Assembly (NCBI GenBank): GCA_947453415.1
Contig: CANGGG010000012.1
Location: 1 to 54,412 of the forward strand
From: Bacteroidota bacterium
GTDB lineage: Bacteria; Bacteroidota; Bacteroidia; UKL13-3
DNA length: 54,412 bases
Direction: 5' to 3'
The position numbers and the translations under genes are program-made. The notes under the pieces were generated by a model. It had not been told where the DNA came from. It did not search any database and was given only the letters and a program-made list of their open reading frames with translations. This document shows positions 43,006 to 52,137 of this stretch, piece by piece. The first letter of the stretch is position 1. Each line of letters starts with the position of its first letter.

Positions 43006-43736
43006 TTTTGTTTTAATGTTTTAAATTTTGAAATGATATGATCAAAAAGTTGAAGAACAAATCCATAATTATCTTTATTTTTATAATGGTGTTCGTTATG
43101 AATTGTACCAAATAGTTTCCAAGAATTTTTAGAACCATTTCCAAATCGGTAATTACAATGACCTGAATAATTTAATAAAATACTTGTTAAAGGATAAATG
43201 GCAATTGAAATAAATGATAAAGGTAAAAATAGAACAATAGTTAATGGAACTGTACTTAATAAAATAGCCTCCAACCAATGAAAGCTATAAACGGAATAAA
43301 CTGTTGGAACTTTTGATTGGTGATGAATATAATGTACATTTTTCATAAAATAACGCAAATGCATCATACGATGAACTATAAAAAAATGCAATTCGTTCCA
43401 CAAATTTAATATCACCAAACCCATAATTATATTTGAAAAGGTATTTGGTAATAGTTGGATTTTTGCAGTTCGTATTAAATATATTATTGGAATAATTGAA
43501 AATCCAAAAATGATGATTGATTTAAATGAATGTTTTATTTCAAAATAAATTTGTTTAGAGCTTACCTCTTTTAGTTCAATTTTTTGGAGTACTTTATTTT
43601 TAAAAAGTAACTGACATACTTTGTTAAATATTGGAGCAATTCCAAAATACAATAAAAAAAAATAGAAAAAACTCAACATGAATAAAGTTGAATATGAATA
43701 TTGGAAAAGAAAATTATCTAATTGTTCTTGTATCAT
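43002..43736 (-). CDS. Sterol desaturase / fatty acid hydroxylase family protein
   Basis: This integral-membrane non-heme diiron enzyme hydroxylates or desaturates lipid chains. The His boxes are at His122-RMM-His126, His135-YI-His138-His139 and His213-NE-His216-His217, with further His193 in NYSGHCNY. Hydrophobic segments lie before and between the boxes, near residues 15-35, 73-95 and 155-190. The length of 244 is typical. It is the first gene of the three-gene operon, overlapping the ketosynthase start by four bases, and probably modifies the same acyl product or precursor. Confidence 0.87.
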   Translation of the reverse strand: MIQEQLDNFLFQYSYSTLFMLSFFYFFLLYFGIAPIFNKVCQLLFKNKVLQKIELKEVSSKQIYFEIKHSFKSIIIFGFSIIPIIYLIRTAKIQLLPNTFSNIIMGLVILNLWNELHFFIVHRMMHLRYFMKNVHYIHHQSKVPTVYSVYSFHWLEAILLSTVPLTIVLFLPLSFISIAIYPLTSILLNYSGHCNYRFGNGSKNSWKLFGTIHNEHHYKNKDNYGFVLQLFDHIISKFKTLKQK

Positions 43737-43833
43737 GAATTTAATCTTTACTTTTTTAAATTTATTTATGATGTTTTTCGGTAAATTCTAGCATATCAAA
43801 AATTGCAATTTATATTTATAATTTTTTAATTGT

Positions 43834-43864
43834 CAAATATATATAAGTTATTAAATTTAACAAG
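43834..43864 (-). promoter_or_regulatory. Candidate promoter of the hydroxylase-ketosynthase operon
   Basis: On the minus strand CTTG, a 19-base spacer and TATATTTG match the Bacteroidota consensus TTTG-N19-TAnnTTTG except for one base. The start codon lies 97 bases downstream of the -7 box, leaving a leader of roughly 90 bases. Confidence 0.5.
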
Positions 43865-43901
43865 TTTATTTAAAGGTTCAACATTTTGTATTTTTAGTTT
43901 A

Positions 43902-43945
43902 CAAAAAAAAGCCTATTAATGTTTAAATTAATAGGCTTTTTTATT
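43902..43945. terminator. Intrinsic terminator after the cyanophycinase gene
   Basis: The stem aagcctattaat/attaataggctt with loop gtttaa has an A8 run before and a T6 run after. Both strands fit; the minus-strand cyanophycinase gene ends just beyond it. Confidence 0.85.
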
Positions 43946-43955
43946 TTTAATATTT

Positions 43956-44846
43956 TTAAGTAGTAGCTACTAGATAATCAATATTATTTACTTCGGGTAA
44001 AAATTTTCTTTCTTTGAGTAAATACCCATTGCCACGCACTAAAATATTTACTTTTATATTTTCAATACAAATAGGAGAACTTTCACTCACATCTGTTATA
44101 TTAGAAAATTTAATATCTCGTCCGTCCACTATTACAACTGCTCCACTTCCTATAACTTCTAAATAATTGTTATCAATAACTATTACACCTGTATCTTCGC
44201 CAAGGCCAATTCCAGTGCATTGTGGGTTGCTCGCTACTGCTTGTGCCAAACGATTAAATCTGCCACGTTTATCAAAATGAGAGTCAATTATTACATTTGG
44301 AATAAAAGCTAAACCAGTAGTAATTTTCACTTCACCTTTTAAATGGGCTAACTCGCTTTTGCCAGAATAAATCATGGTATTGCTCATGGCCATTGCACCA
44401 GCACTTGTACCCGCTATTACAAATTTTTCTTCATTGAAATACCTATCGTGTAACACTTGGTAAATTTCTGTACCACCAAAAATACTTGTTAAACGTAATT
44501 GGTCGCCACCTGAAAATAAAATGCCGTCACAATCTTTTACACGTTGAATATATTCAGGATTATGAACGTCCTCACGATTTCTAATATTCATCACACCAGC
44601 GCGTTTACATCCTATTTTGCTAAAAGTGTCAATGTAATTTTGACCCACTTCTTGTGGAATAGATGATGCGGTTGTAATGACTTCAATTTTTTTATCAATT
44701 CCGCCAACTTCTTCCACAAAACGTTTTAGAATTGATAAACTGAAAAAATTTAAACTTTTATTTGAATGTACATATCCTTTTTCGGGTTCTGTGCCTTTAT
44801 CTTCAGCACCGCCAATGGATATTAATTTTCCTTTAGGTGTATTCAA
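43956..44846 (-). CDS. Cyanophycinase-like S51 peptidase
   Basis: Cyanophycinase cuts the Asp-Arg storage polymer cyanophycin to dipeptides. The protein has the family opening GKLISIGGAEDK, then FSGGDQLRLTS near residue 111, the nucleophile Ser148 in AGTSAGAMAMSNT, and FIPNVIIDSHFDKRGRFNRL with the His of the catalytic dyad. GIGLGEDTGVIV near residue 212 is also typical. The length of 296 is normal. Cyanophycin synthetase (cphA) is not in the window; many Bacteroidota have cphA and cphB, but some S51 proteins act on other beta-Asp peptides. Confidence 0.88.
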   Translation of the reverse strand: MNTPKGKLISIGGAEDKGTEPEKGYVHSNKSLNFFSLSILKRFVEEVGGIDKKIEVITTASSIPQEVGQNYIDTFSKIGCKRAGVMNIRNREDVHNPEYIQRVKDCDGILFSGGDQLRLTSIFGGTEIYQVLHDRYFNEEKFVIAGTSAGAMAMSNTMIYSGKSELAHLKGEVKITTGLAFIPNVIIDSHFDKRGRFNRLAQAVASNPQCTGIGLGEDTGVIVIDNNYLEVIGSGAVVIVDGRDIKFSNITDVSESSPICIENIKVNILVRGNGYLLKERKFLPEVNNIDYLVATT

Positions 44847-45033
44847 TTGATTTATTTTTTAGAATAAAAACAGTATTCCCCCCGAGTAAAAATGATATTA
44901 TAAGTAAAAAATTAGTTTAAGCTAATTTTAAATACTTGAACCACATAAATACACAAAAAAACTTAGAAATTTGTTTTAAAAAGTATGTATTGATGTGGTA
45001 TTAAATCAAATTTGCGATTTTAAATTTTTAAAA

Positions 45034-45426
45034 TTATTCTTTCGAATCTGTAGGATCTTCCGCTTGTTCTTCGTTCAAGTAATCGTCTTCGCCTTCCCAC
45101 TCTTGGTCAGGGCTAATCCACTCTTCGCCTTCCATCATTTTTCGGTATTCTATTAGTTCTTCTTTGTTGTATTTATTACTGTAATCGCTTAATAAATCTA
45201 ACAAATAATCTAAATTAGCTACCCCATCATCTTCAGTATATTCAAAGGTATAATTACCGTTTACTTGAATGTTTTCGTATGCCAAACGAATCATGCGAAC
45301 ATAACCAGGTTGGTTTAAGTTGTCAATAAAAAATTTACGTAATTCTTTTAACTGATTTACTAGCTTTTCACCTTCAAATCCTTCTTTTGCCAAAGTTACT
45401 TTTATGGCATCTATCAATTGCTTCAT
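45034..45426 (-). CDS. Conserved-looking acidic protein of unknown function
   Basis: It is a 130-residue soluble protein with a helical N-terminus (LIDAIKVTLAKEGFEGEKLVNQLKELRKFF is helical; no single long motif named). Around residue 57 is a short strand pair NYTFEYTEDDGVANLDYLLDLL. The tail is very acidic (GEEWISPDQEWEGEDDYLNEEQAEDPTDSKE, Trp and Glu rich). No family is recognised. A TTATTTTCGC word upstream (about 45446-45455) resembles the possible -7 element before the PDH E2 gene. Confidence 0.72.
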   Translation of the reverse strand: MKQLIDAIKVTLAKEGFEGEKLVNQLKELRKFFIDNLNQPGYVRMIRLAYENIQVNGNYTFEYTEDDGVANLDYLLDLLSDYSNKYNKEELIEYRKMMEGEEWISPDQEWEGEDDYLNEEQAEDPTDSKE

Positions 45427-45580
45427 TGCTTATTTTAAATTATAATGAGGGCGAAAATAAGGTTTTGTTTCAAAATTTACCTACATTTAAAAAAAAAGCT
45501 TTTTGATACTAGTATTTTGTATTTAATATTTAAAAATGGTTAATCTTTCCAATCTTTCAATCTTCTGATTTTTTTAATAC

Positions 45581-46876
45581 TTAAACAAACATGTCATCTT
45601 GTTCCTTGTCAAGGTCTTCTTGTTCTTTATCAATTTGTCGTTTTACTAAAAGTTGTAATGCTGGCCCAGCCATAATTGATGTTATAACAGCCATAATAAC
45701 AATTGCTACAAACAGTTTTTCATTGATTAAATCGGCTTGTAAAGCCAATATTGCTAAAATAATTCCCATTGCCCCACGGGCATTCATTCCAAAACCTACT
45801 GCTAAACTTTCTTGTTTGGTTAATCCACCCCAAAACGCCCCTAAACCCGCTCCAATTAATTTGGTGGCAATGGCTAAAACTAAAACTAATAAAGTAATTT
45901 GTAAATCAAAATTTGCAAAAAAATCGACTTTAAAACCTATGGAAACAAAAAATAATGGAGCAAAAATATTTGTTACAAATTGATTCACTATTTCTCGTGT
46001 TTTTTCTGTTAAATGAACACTATCGCCAAAGGCAATTCCAACTATAAAAGCACCAAATATGGCATGTATGCCTATAAATTCTGTAAAGGCAGCGCCCAAA
46101 AATGCCAAACCAAGTGAAAGACTTAAAAAACCACCTGGCCAACTAAAGTTTTTTTGCGCCCATGGCAATGATTTATTAATAATTATTCGACCAACAGTAA
46201 GCATTGCTACCGAATACAAAATGGTTAAACCAAGTGTAAATAAAAACCCATGACTGTGAGAACTTATTTTTAACATTCCCAAAATTACTGAAAATAAAAG
46301 CCAACCAACAATGTCATCGAACATGGCAGCTACAATTATTATCATTCCTACTTTTGACCTAAATAATCCTAAATCCATTAATGTTCGTGCTATAATTGGT
46401 AAGGCTGAAACAGCCAAAGCAGTCCCAAAAAATAAACTAAACAAAATTAATTTTGAACTACTTGTAAAATATTCTCCAAAAAGTGGATAGTAATAATAGG
46501 CCACTAAAAAACCAATTGCTAAAGGAATAATTAGCCCTAAAAAACTTGTTTTTAAAGCAGTTTTTCCTTGTTGACGAATAATGGATAAATCAACTTCCAT
46601 ACCTGCTACAAATAATAACATGATAACTGAAATGGCAGTAATTCCATTAAATGCAATCATAGAATTACTATGTTGGTTTAAAACTAGCGTACTTATATTT
46701 GGAAAATAATGACCTAATAAACTTGGTCCTAAGCAAATTCCGGCTATTAATTCACCTACAACCAAAGGCATTTTAAACTTCCTGAAAAACTCACCAACTA
46801 GCCTTGCCACTATGAGTAAAACGCCTAAGCTAAAAATTAAACTTATTGTGTCTTGTTGACTTAAAGCGGTGTTCAT
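45581..46876 (-). CDS. Cation:proton antiporter, CPA2 (Kef) type
   Basis: The protein has about 12 transmembrane helices with the CPA2 marks: GELIAGICLGPSLLG near residue 40, FVAGMEVD near residue 90, ALAVSALPIIARTL and FDDIVGWLLFSV with the ion-binding Asp-Asp. GFGMNARGAMGIILA comes later. It exchanges K+ or Na+ for H+ across the inner membrane. At 431 residues it lacks the C-terminal RCK/TrkA-N domain of KefB/C; the tail is short and acidic. It follows the Usp gene with a gap of 59 bases, so control of the transporter through the Usp is a reasonable guess. Confidence 0.88.
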   Translation of the reverse strand: MNTALSQQDTISLIFSLGVLLIVARLVGEFFRKFKMPLVVGELIAGICLGPSLLGHYFPNISTLVLNQHSNSMIAFNGITAISVIMLLFVAGMEVDLSIIRQQGKTALKTSFLGLIIPLAIGFLVAYYYYPLFGEYFTSSSKLILFSLFFGTALAVSALPIIARTLMDLGLFRSKVGMIIIVAAMFDDIVGWLLFSVILGMLKISSHSHGFLFTLGLTILYSVAMLTVGRIIINKSLPWAQKNFSWPGGFLSLSLGLAFLGAAFTEFIGIHAIFGAFIVGIAFGDSVHLTEKTREIVNQFVTNIFAPLFFVSIGFKVDFFANFDLQITLLVLVLAIATKLIGAGLGAFWGGLTKQESLAVGFGMNARGAMGIILAILALQADLINEKLFVAIVIMAVITSIMAGPALQLLVKRQIDKEQEDLDKEQDDMFV

Positions 46877-46935
46877 TGATGTGTAAACTATTTATTTTAT
46901 TGAATTGTTTTAAAATTGCTTATTTTCTACTATAC

Positions 46936-47808
46936 TTATGCTGTATAATCTTCTTTGATGTTTACCAATAATAAATTACAAGGCAAATCTGCTAAAGCAA
47001 ACTCAATGTCTGTTGGGAAAACACGGTCAATTAAATTTAGTTTTCTATCAGGTGAATTTAAAATCAATAAATCTGCATGATGTTCACGTGCATATTTTGA
47101 AATGATATAACCTGGTTTTCCTTCTATTCTATCAATGTTAATTTTTATATCACCACAGTCGTTGCAACTTAAAATATAATTCAATCGTTTATCTTCTTCT
47201 TCTATTAAATTTTCCTTGTGCTTTGCAACTTCATTTTCTTTGAACTCATCGCTTCTAATTAAAACTGCTTTGTTCAAATCTGTTTCTTGAATTACATCTA
47301 CATTTTTAACTTTAAATGCTTTGGCAATTTCAATGGCTACCGCTATGGTATTTTCTGTTTTTGGATTATTTGAACCCTCTACCACTATTGATTTTAATGG
47401 ACTTGATTCTATTTTTGGTTCTGTAAGCATTAGCATGCTGCATTTAATTTTTCGGCTTAATTTACGAGCTACACTACCCATAATATATTTTATTAAACTT
47501 TCTTTTTCTAAAGCACCTGCTACTAATAAATCAAGTTGTTCTTCGTTACAAATATTTAAAATTGTTTCAACGGTTTCACCTTCTTGCCAAATTAGTTTTG
47601 AATTATTTAACAAGTTGTATTTTTCTAAATATTCATTGATAGTTTTTACATCTTCTTCGCTTTTATTTCCAACATGTATAAAAACCATTTCCGATTTTAA
47701 GCCAACTTGCATTTTTCCTGCTTCCGCAATTAGCGCTTCTAACCTTGGCGAAAAGGCAATTGCAATGCCTATTTTTTTAAAAACTAATTCTTTTTTCTCT
47801 CCACTCAT
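46936..47808 (-). CDS. Tandem universal stress protein
   Basis: Two UspA-type domains lie in tandem (about residues 10-140 and 152-290). The first carries LLVAGALEKESLIKYIMGSVARKLSRKIKCSMLML, where GS-X-ARKL near residue 110 fits the ATP-binding pattern G-X9-G-S/T only loosely. The second carries HADLLILNSPD and a degenerate loop (DLPCNLLLV). The glycine-rich signature is weak, so ATP binding is uncertain. Such proteins often pair with antiporters, and here the CPA2 gene follows directly, suggesting a regulatory role in ion balance. Confidence 0.82.
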   Translation of the reverse strand: MSGEKKELVFKKIGIAIAFSPRLEALIAEAGKMQVGLKSEMVFIHVGNKSEEDVKTINEYLEKYNLLNNSKLIWQEGETVETILNICNEEQLDLLVAGALEKESLIKYIMGSVARKLSRKIKCSMLMLTEPKIESSPLKSIVVEGSNNPKTENTIAVAIEIAKAFKVKNVDVIQETDLNKAVLIRSDEFKENEVAKHKENLIEEEDKRLNYILSCNDCGDIKINIDRIEGKPGYIISKYAREHHADLLILNSPDRKLNLIDRVFPTDIEFALADLPCNLLLVNIKEDYTA

Positions 47809-47890
47809 CTTTTTATTTATTAATCAATTTTATAACATGGATCAATCAATCATTGAATTAGTTCCATGTTAATTTACAAATTAAACATTT

Positions 47891-49255
47891 TTATTCGTTA
47901 CAAAGTAACCAAACTAAACTGGTTATTGCGGCAGCACCCAAATGCAACTCGCGTTCGTTTACATTTTCAAAAATATCATTTTCGGTATGATGATAATCAA
48001 AATATCTTTGTGAATCCGGAACATAACCTATTAATGCTTTGCAATTATTTTTCAACGGACCAATATCAGCACCGCCACCGCCTAAGTCTATTTTATCCCA
48101 ACCATAATTTCTGAACAAATGCGCTTTTGCACTGATGTTTTTATAAATAGTAGAATCGCTAATTCCAAAACCACGAGGCACAAATCCGCCTGCGTCAGTT
48201 TCAATGGCAGCATAATGATTTTCATTGTTTTTTTCTGCTAATTCATCATATTTTATTCCTCCACGCAAACCATTTTCTTCGTTCATAAATAATACTGCAC
48301 GCAAAGTTCTTTCATGTTTTAAATTTAAGGTTTTAAACAAACGCAAAACTTCTATACTTTGAACACAACCAGCACCATCATCATGAGCACCTTCGCCCAC
48401 ATCCCAACTATCCAAATGGCCACCAATTAATATTATTTCATTGGCTTTAGTTGTTCCATTTAACTGACCAATGACGTTATAGCTCAAAACACTGTCGATG
48501 GTATTGTTACAATTTAAATTAAAGTAAAACTTAGTTTCTTTATTTTCTTTAATCGATTTACTCAATGCATCTGCATGATGACTGCTGATGGCACATGCTG
48601 GAATTTTTGGAAATGAATCGTTGTAATACATGGCGCCAGTATGTGCAAATTTATCGTGAGCTAAAGTCATGCTTCGAACCACCACACCAATGGCACCAAA
48701 CTTTGCAGCTTCACTTGCTCCTCGTCCACGTTGGTTTACTGCACCGCCATAGGCAGCGCCAGTACTTATAAGTGTTGGATCCATTGGTCTGTTAAAAAAC
48801 ACAATTTTACCTTGTATTTTTTCCTTTCCAAAGCTGCGCAATTCTTCAAAATTTTTTACTTCAATTACGTTGGCAGTAATGCCATCTTTTGGAGTGGAAA
48901 CGGATCCTCCTAATGCTAAAATACTAAATTCATAAGGTTTGTTTTCATTTAATATTTTTCCAATTTCTGTTTTTTTACTTCCTCTAATCCATTTGGGAAC
49001 CATTACAGGTTGTAACCAAACACTATCAAAACCATAGGCTATCATTCGTTTGTACATTAACTGAACGGCTTTTGCAGCTTGCTCGCTTCCGCTAATTCTA
49101 TTGCCAATATGTTTGCACAAATCGTGCAAATCGGCATACGCTTTACCATTGGATAAAACTTCATCCGTAATTTTTTTAATAATAATAGAATCTTGATTTT
49201 GCGCAAAGGATTGAATGCAAAAGAAGGAAAATAATAATAAGAAATATTTGTTCAT
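47891..49255 (-). CDS. M28-family zinc carboxy/aminopeptidase with PA domain
   Basis: This is a secreted dizinc peptidase. The signal peptide ends near SFAQ. A PA insert follows at about residues 105-200 (KIVFFNRPMDP, GAIGVVVRS). Zinc ligands are His in GGHLDSWD, Asp in AHDDGAG, Glu in NEENGLRGG with its base, Asp in ETDAGGFVP and His in DYHHTEND. The layout matches plasma glutamate carboxypeptidase (CPQ)-like proteins, 454 residues. It has no T9SS tag, so it is probably periplasmic. It is minus strand, with a TATATTTG box at 49276-49283. Confidence 0.9.
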   Translation of the reverse strand: MNKYFLLLFSFFCIQSFAQNQDSIIIKKITDEVLSNGKAYADLHDLCKHIGNRISGSEQAAKAVQLMYKRMIAYGFDSVWLQPVMVPKWIRGSKKTEIGKILNENKPYEFSILALGGSVSTPKDGITANVIEVKNFEELRSFGKEKIQGKIVFFNRPMDPTLISTGAAYGGAVNQRGRGASEAAKFGAIGVVVRSMTLAHDKFAHTGAMYYNDSFPKIPACAISSHHADALSKSIKENKETKFYFNLNCNNTIDSVLSYNVIGQLNGTTKANEIILIGGHLDSWDVGEGAHDDGAGCVQSIEVLRLFKTLNLKHERTLRAVLFMNEENGLRGGIKYDELAEKNNENHYAAIETDAGGFVPRGFGISDSTIYKNISAKAHLFRNYGWDKIDLGGGGADIGPLKNNCKALIGYVPDSQRYFDYHHTENDIFENVNERELHLGAAAITSLVWLLCNE

Positions 49256-49275
49256 AGATTTGGCTGATTAGCGTT

Positions 49276-49283
49276 CAAATATA
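49276..49283 (-). promoter_or_regulatory. Candidate -7 promoter box of the M28 peptidase gene
   Basis: TATATTTG on the minus strand lies 20 bases before the ATG. No good -33 TTTG at the usual spacing is seen. Confidence 0.4.
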
Positions 49284-49365
49284 TATTTTGTGTGGGATTT
49301 AAAAAGTAAGAATTTTATAAAAAAATTCCTTCCAATTTTCGTGAAAAGGAGGTTTGATAATACCA

Positions 49366-49905
49366 TTATTTTTTATCAATAATGATTGTATTACCTGATT
49401 TTTGTACTCCATTTAGCTTGTAACCATAGATATTTTGTGAACTACTATATTTGCCTGTGCAACATTTATTTTCATTATTTAAAGTTTCAAGTTGTATAAG
49501 TGTTATTTCATTTACAATTAGAGAATTTGAATTGATAATTTTATAATTATAATCTGATAAGTTCTTTCCTTCTTGTGAGTTATCATAAATTTGTAAATCA
49601 AAATAATATGTCTTTAAAAAATTGGAATCAATAAATTTCATATTTCTTCCGTAAAACAAATAAGTTGTATCAATAACTGTATCAAAAAGGTTTGTAAAGC
49701 TTGATTTGTATTTTATCAAATAAGTTGAATCTAATTCTTTAATTTTGAATCCTTTATTAGTAGAATCCATATTCATTTTTATGAAAATTAGGGTGCTAGC
49801 TTTGTAGTTTGTGCAGTCAATTCCACCACCTACAATTCCTCCACAACATCCATAAAAAAAATTCATAATTATTGTTATAAATCCAACGAATAGTAGTTTT
49901 TTCAT
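49366..49905 (-). CDS. Lipoprotein of unknown function
   Basis: From ATG 49905 the protein begins MKKLLFVGFITIIMNFFYGC, a lipoprotein leader with lipobox Cys20 followed by CGGIVGGG. The remaining 155 residues contain strand-rich segments (STYLIKYKS, FLKTYYFDLQIYDNS) but no recognised domain. A longer start at 50013 would add 36 polar residues before the leader, so I reject it. Its upstream region also holds the glyA terminator. Similar lone lipoproteins are common in Bacteroidota. Confidence 0.7.
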   Translation of the reverse strand: MKKLLFVGFITIIMNFFYGCCGGIVGGGIDCTNYKASTLIFIKMNMDSTNKGFKIKELDSTYLIKYKSSFTNLFDTVIDTTYLFYGRNMKFIDSNFLKTYYFDLQIYDNSQEGKNLSDYNYKIINSNSLIVNEITLIQLETLNNENKCCTGKYSSSQNIYGYKLNGVQKSGNTIIIDKK

Positions 49906-49950
49906 TTGTTCATTATTTACTGACAATATTAACTTATTCTCACAACAATA

Positions 49951-49987
49951 AAAATCCCTTCCAATTATACTTGAAAGGGATTTTTTA
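49951..49987 (-). terminator. Intrinsic terminator after glyA
   Basis: The stem AAAATCCCTT...AAGGGATTTTTT with a loop of about 13 bases and A/T flanks lies about 47 bases beyond the glyA stop. Between the hairpin and the stop (about 49995-50037) is a run of short direct repeats of the type atcaactt-gttaacca. Confidence 0.8.
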
Positions 49988-50033
49988 TTTGAACTAATCA
50001 ACTTGTTAACCAATCAACTTATCAACCAATCAA

Positions 50034-51305
50034 CTATTTGTACAAAGGATATTTACCCATCCAAGTATTGATATTTTTTCTAATATCAGCAAGCATGGCT
50101 TCATTTTCGTTGTTCATTAAGGCTGTGTCTATGTAATCTACTATTTGTTCCATGTCGGCTTCAGCCATTCCACGGGTAGTAATGGCAGCAGTTCCAACAC
50201 GCATTCCACTTGTTACAAATGGCGATTTATCATCGAAAGGAACCATGTTTTTGTTAATGGTAATATCGGCTTTTCCTAAAACAGCTTCGGCTAATTTTCC
50301 TGTTAAGTTTTTGCTGCGCAAATCAATTAACATTAAATGGTTATCAGTACCGCCAGAAATAATTTTATATCCTCTGCTTACAAATGCATTGGCCATTGCT
50401 TGTGCATTTACTGCCACTTGTTTAGTATAGGATTTATAATCATCGCTTAAACATTCGCCAAAAGCTACTGCTTTAGCAGCAATTACGTGTTCTAACGGTC
50501 CGCCTTGAGTACCAGGAAAAACAGCTCCATCCAATAACGCACTCATCATTTTCAATTCACCTTTTAAGGTTTTTTGTCCAAATGGATTTTCAAAATCGTT
50601 ACCTATCATAATAATTCCACCACGTGGTCCACGTAAAGTTTTATGTGTAGTTGAAGTTACAATATGACAATGTTGAATTGGATCGTTTAATAATTTTCCA
50701 ACAATTAATCCAGCAGGATGTGAAATATCGGCCAATAAAATTGCTCCAACACTATCAGCAATGGCACGCAAACGCGCATAATCCCAATCGCGGCTATAAG
50801 CCGATGCACCACAAATAAGCATTTTTGGTTTTTCAGCATGTGCTTTTGCTTCTACTTTATCCCAATCAATTAAACCAGTTTCTTGCTCTACACCGTAAAA
50901 TGATGGAACATATAATTTACCAGAAAAATTAACGGGAGAACCATGTGTTAAATGTCCACCATGTGATAGGTCAAAACCTAAAATTTTATCACCAGGATTT
51001 AAGCAACCTAACATTACAGCTGCATTTGCCTGCGCACCCGAATGAGGCTGAACATTGGCCCAAGTAGCACCAAACATTTGCTTCAAACGATCAATTGCTA
51101 AATTTTCAACAATATCTACCACTTCGCAACCGCCATAATAACGCTTACCTGGTAAGCCTTCAGCATATTTATTAGTAAGCACACTTCCCATGGCTTCCAT
51201 TACTTGTGGACTAGTAAAGTTCTCAGAAGCAATTAACTCTATGCCGTGTTCTTGGCGGCTTTTTTCTTGATTAATTAAATCAAATATAACGGTATCTCTT
51301 TGCAT
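50034..51305 (-). CDS. glyA: Serine hydroxymethyltransferase
   Basis: GlyA interconverts serine and glycine with tetrahydrofolate, PLP-dependent, cytoplasmic. Seen are [20 protein letters not shown] near the N-terminus, [47 protein letters not shown] and the PLP-lysine motif [14 protein letters not shown] near residue 215. The length of 423 is standard. The start is followed by a run typical of SHMT ([18 protein letters not shown]). A TTACTTTCG word about 30 bases upstream may be its -7 element. Confidence 0.96.
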   Translation of the reverse strand: MQRDTVIFDLINQEKSRQEHGIELIASENFTSPQVMEAMGSVLTNKYAEGLPGKRYYGGCEVVDIVENLAIDRLKQMFGATWANVQPHSGAQANAAVMLGCLNPGDKILGFDLSHGGHLTHGSPVNFSGKLYVPSFYGVEQETGLIDWDKVEAKAHAEKPKMLICGASAYSRDWDYARLRAIADSVGAILLADISHPAGLIVGKLLNDPIQHCHIVTSTTHKTLRGPRGGIIMIGNDFENPFGQKTLKGELKMMSALLDGAVFPGTQGGPLEHVIAAKAVAFGECLSDDYKSYTKQVAVNAQAMANAFVSRGYKIISGGTDNHLMLIDLRSKNLTGKLAEAVLGKADITINKNMVPFDDKSPFVTSGMRVGTAAITTRGMAEADMEQIVDYIDTALMNNENEAMLADIRKNINTWMGKYPLYK

Positions 51306-51352
51306 GGTATTTAAAAAATATTTTACGAAAGTAAATTTTCAAATACAATAAG

Positions 51353-51973
51353 CTATATGATTTTTTGCACCAATGGCCAAACCAATACAAATGCAACAAT
51401 TACAAACACAATTCCAATAATGTGATTGAGTAATTGTTGTTTTTTTACAGATAGCAAATGTTTCACTTTATTGGCGGAATAACAGATAACAAATTGGTGA
51501 AAAAACATAGCTCCTAATGTTACACTAAAAAATATAACTACTTCAAATAAAGTAGGTAAACTGCTTTTAACAAAAGCTGCTAATCCTAACCAAAATAGTA
51601 AGTTTAAAGGATTTATACTATTAAGCATAATGCCTTTCATAATATAAATAAAATTCCCTCGTGGCTCAATTTGACCTGCTTCAGGATCATTGGCTTTTTT
51701 CAAAAAGGTGCTAACACCCAAAATTACTAAAGCCACAAAACCAATTAATCGAATTTCAGTATCTAATTCCTTTAATTGATTTTCTACAAAGCTAGCGCCA
51801 AAAATACATAGTGCCACAAAAACCAAATCACTTAAAAGCATTCCTAATGCAATTAGTAAACCTTTTTTATAACCTTGTTCTATGCTTGCATGTAGCAACG
51901 AAAAAAAACCAGCACCAAATGATAGTGAAAGAATTAATCCTGTTATGTATCCTTTGATAATAGTTTGAATCAA
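51353..51973 (-). CDS. LysE-family exporter
   Basis: This membrane protein of about six helices belongs to the LysE/RhtB amino-acid exporter family. The opening YITGLILSLSFGAGFFSLLHASIEQGYKKGLLIALGMLLSDL includes the GxxxG-like GFF and the conserved Gly-rich second helix. GIMLNSINPLNLLFWLGLA near residue 115 corresponds to the family's NP-motif. It starts with TTG (51973). It is 206 residues, a normal length. The substrate cannot be told; cationic amino acids or threonine are typical. Confidence 0.85.
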   Translation of the reverse strand: MIQTIIKGYITGLILSLSFGAGFFSLLHASIEQGYKKGLLIALGMLLSDLVFVALCIFGASFVENQLKELDTEIRLIGFVALVILGVSTFLKKANDPEAGQIEPRGNFIYIMKGIMLNSINPLNLLFWLGLAAFVKSSLPTLFEVVIFFSVTLGAMFFHQFVICYSANKVKHLLSVKKQQLLNHIIGIVFVIVAFVLVWPLVQKII

Positions 51974-52079
51974 AATTTTTAAAATGAATATGTTGGCAAA
52001 ATAACATTATCTAACTAAAAATCACAAAGCATTTGAATTAATTATTTAAGAAGCAAATAAATAAATGTTTCATAAAAAA

Positions 52080-52110
52080 TTTGGTGAATATAAAGTAACT
52101 AATACATTTG
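52080..52110 (+). promoter_or_regulatory. Promoter of kup
   Basis: TTTG (52080-52083), a 19-base spacer and TACATTTG (52103-52110) match TTTG-N19-TAnnTTTG with no mismatch. A transcript starting about five to eight bases further would exclude the TTG at 52108 as start codon and favours GTG 52138. Confidence 0.72.
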
Positions 52111-52137
52111 CACTCTTATTTCAAAAAAAATATATAC

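Noticed and set aside
47321-47872. Open frame of 183 codons on the plus strand opposite the Usp gene
   Set aside because: Long but antisense to a well-matched tandem Usp, with no family resemblance.
49325-49365. Hairpin ccttcc...ggagg after the lipoprotein gene as terminator
   Set aside because: The stem is short and the tail is not T-rich on the minus strand.
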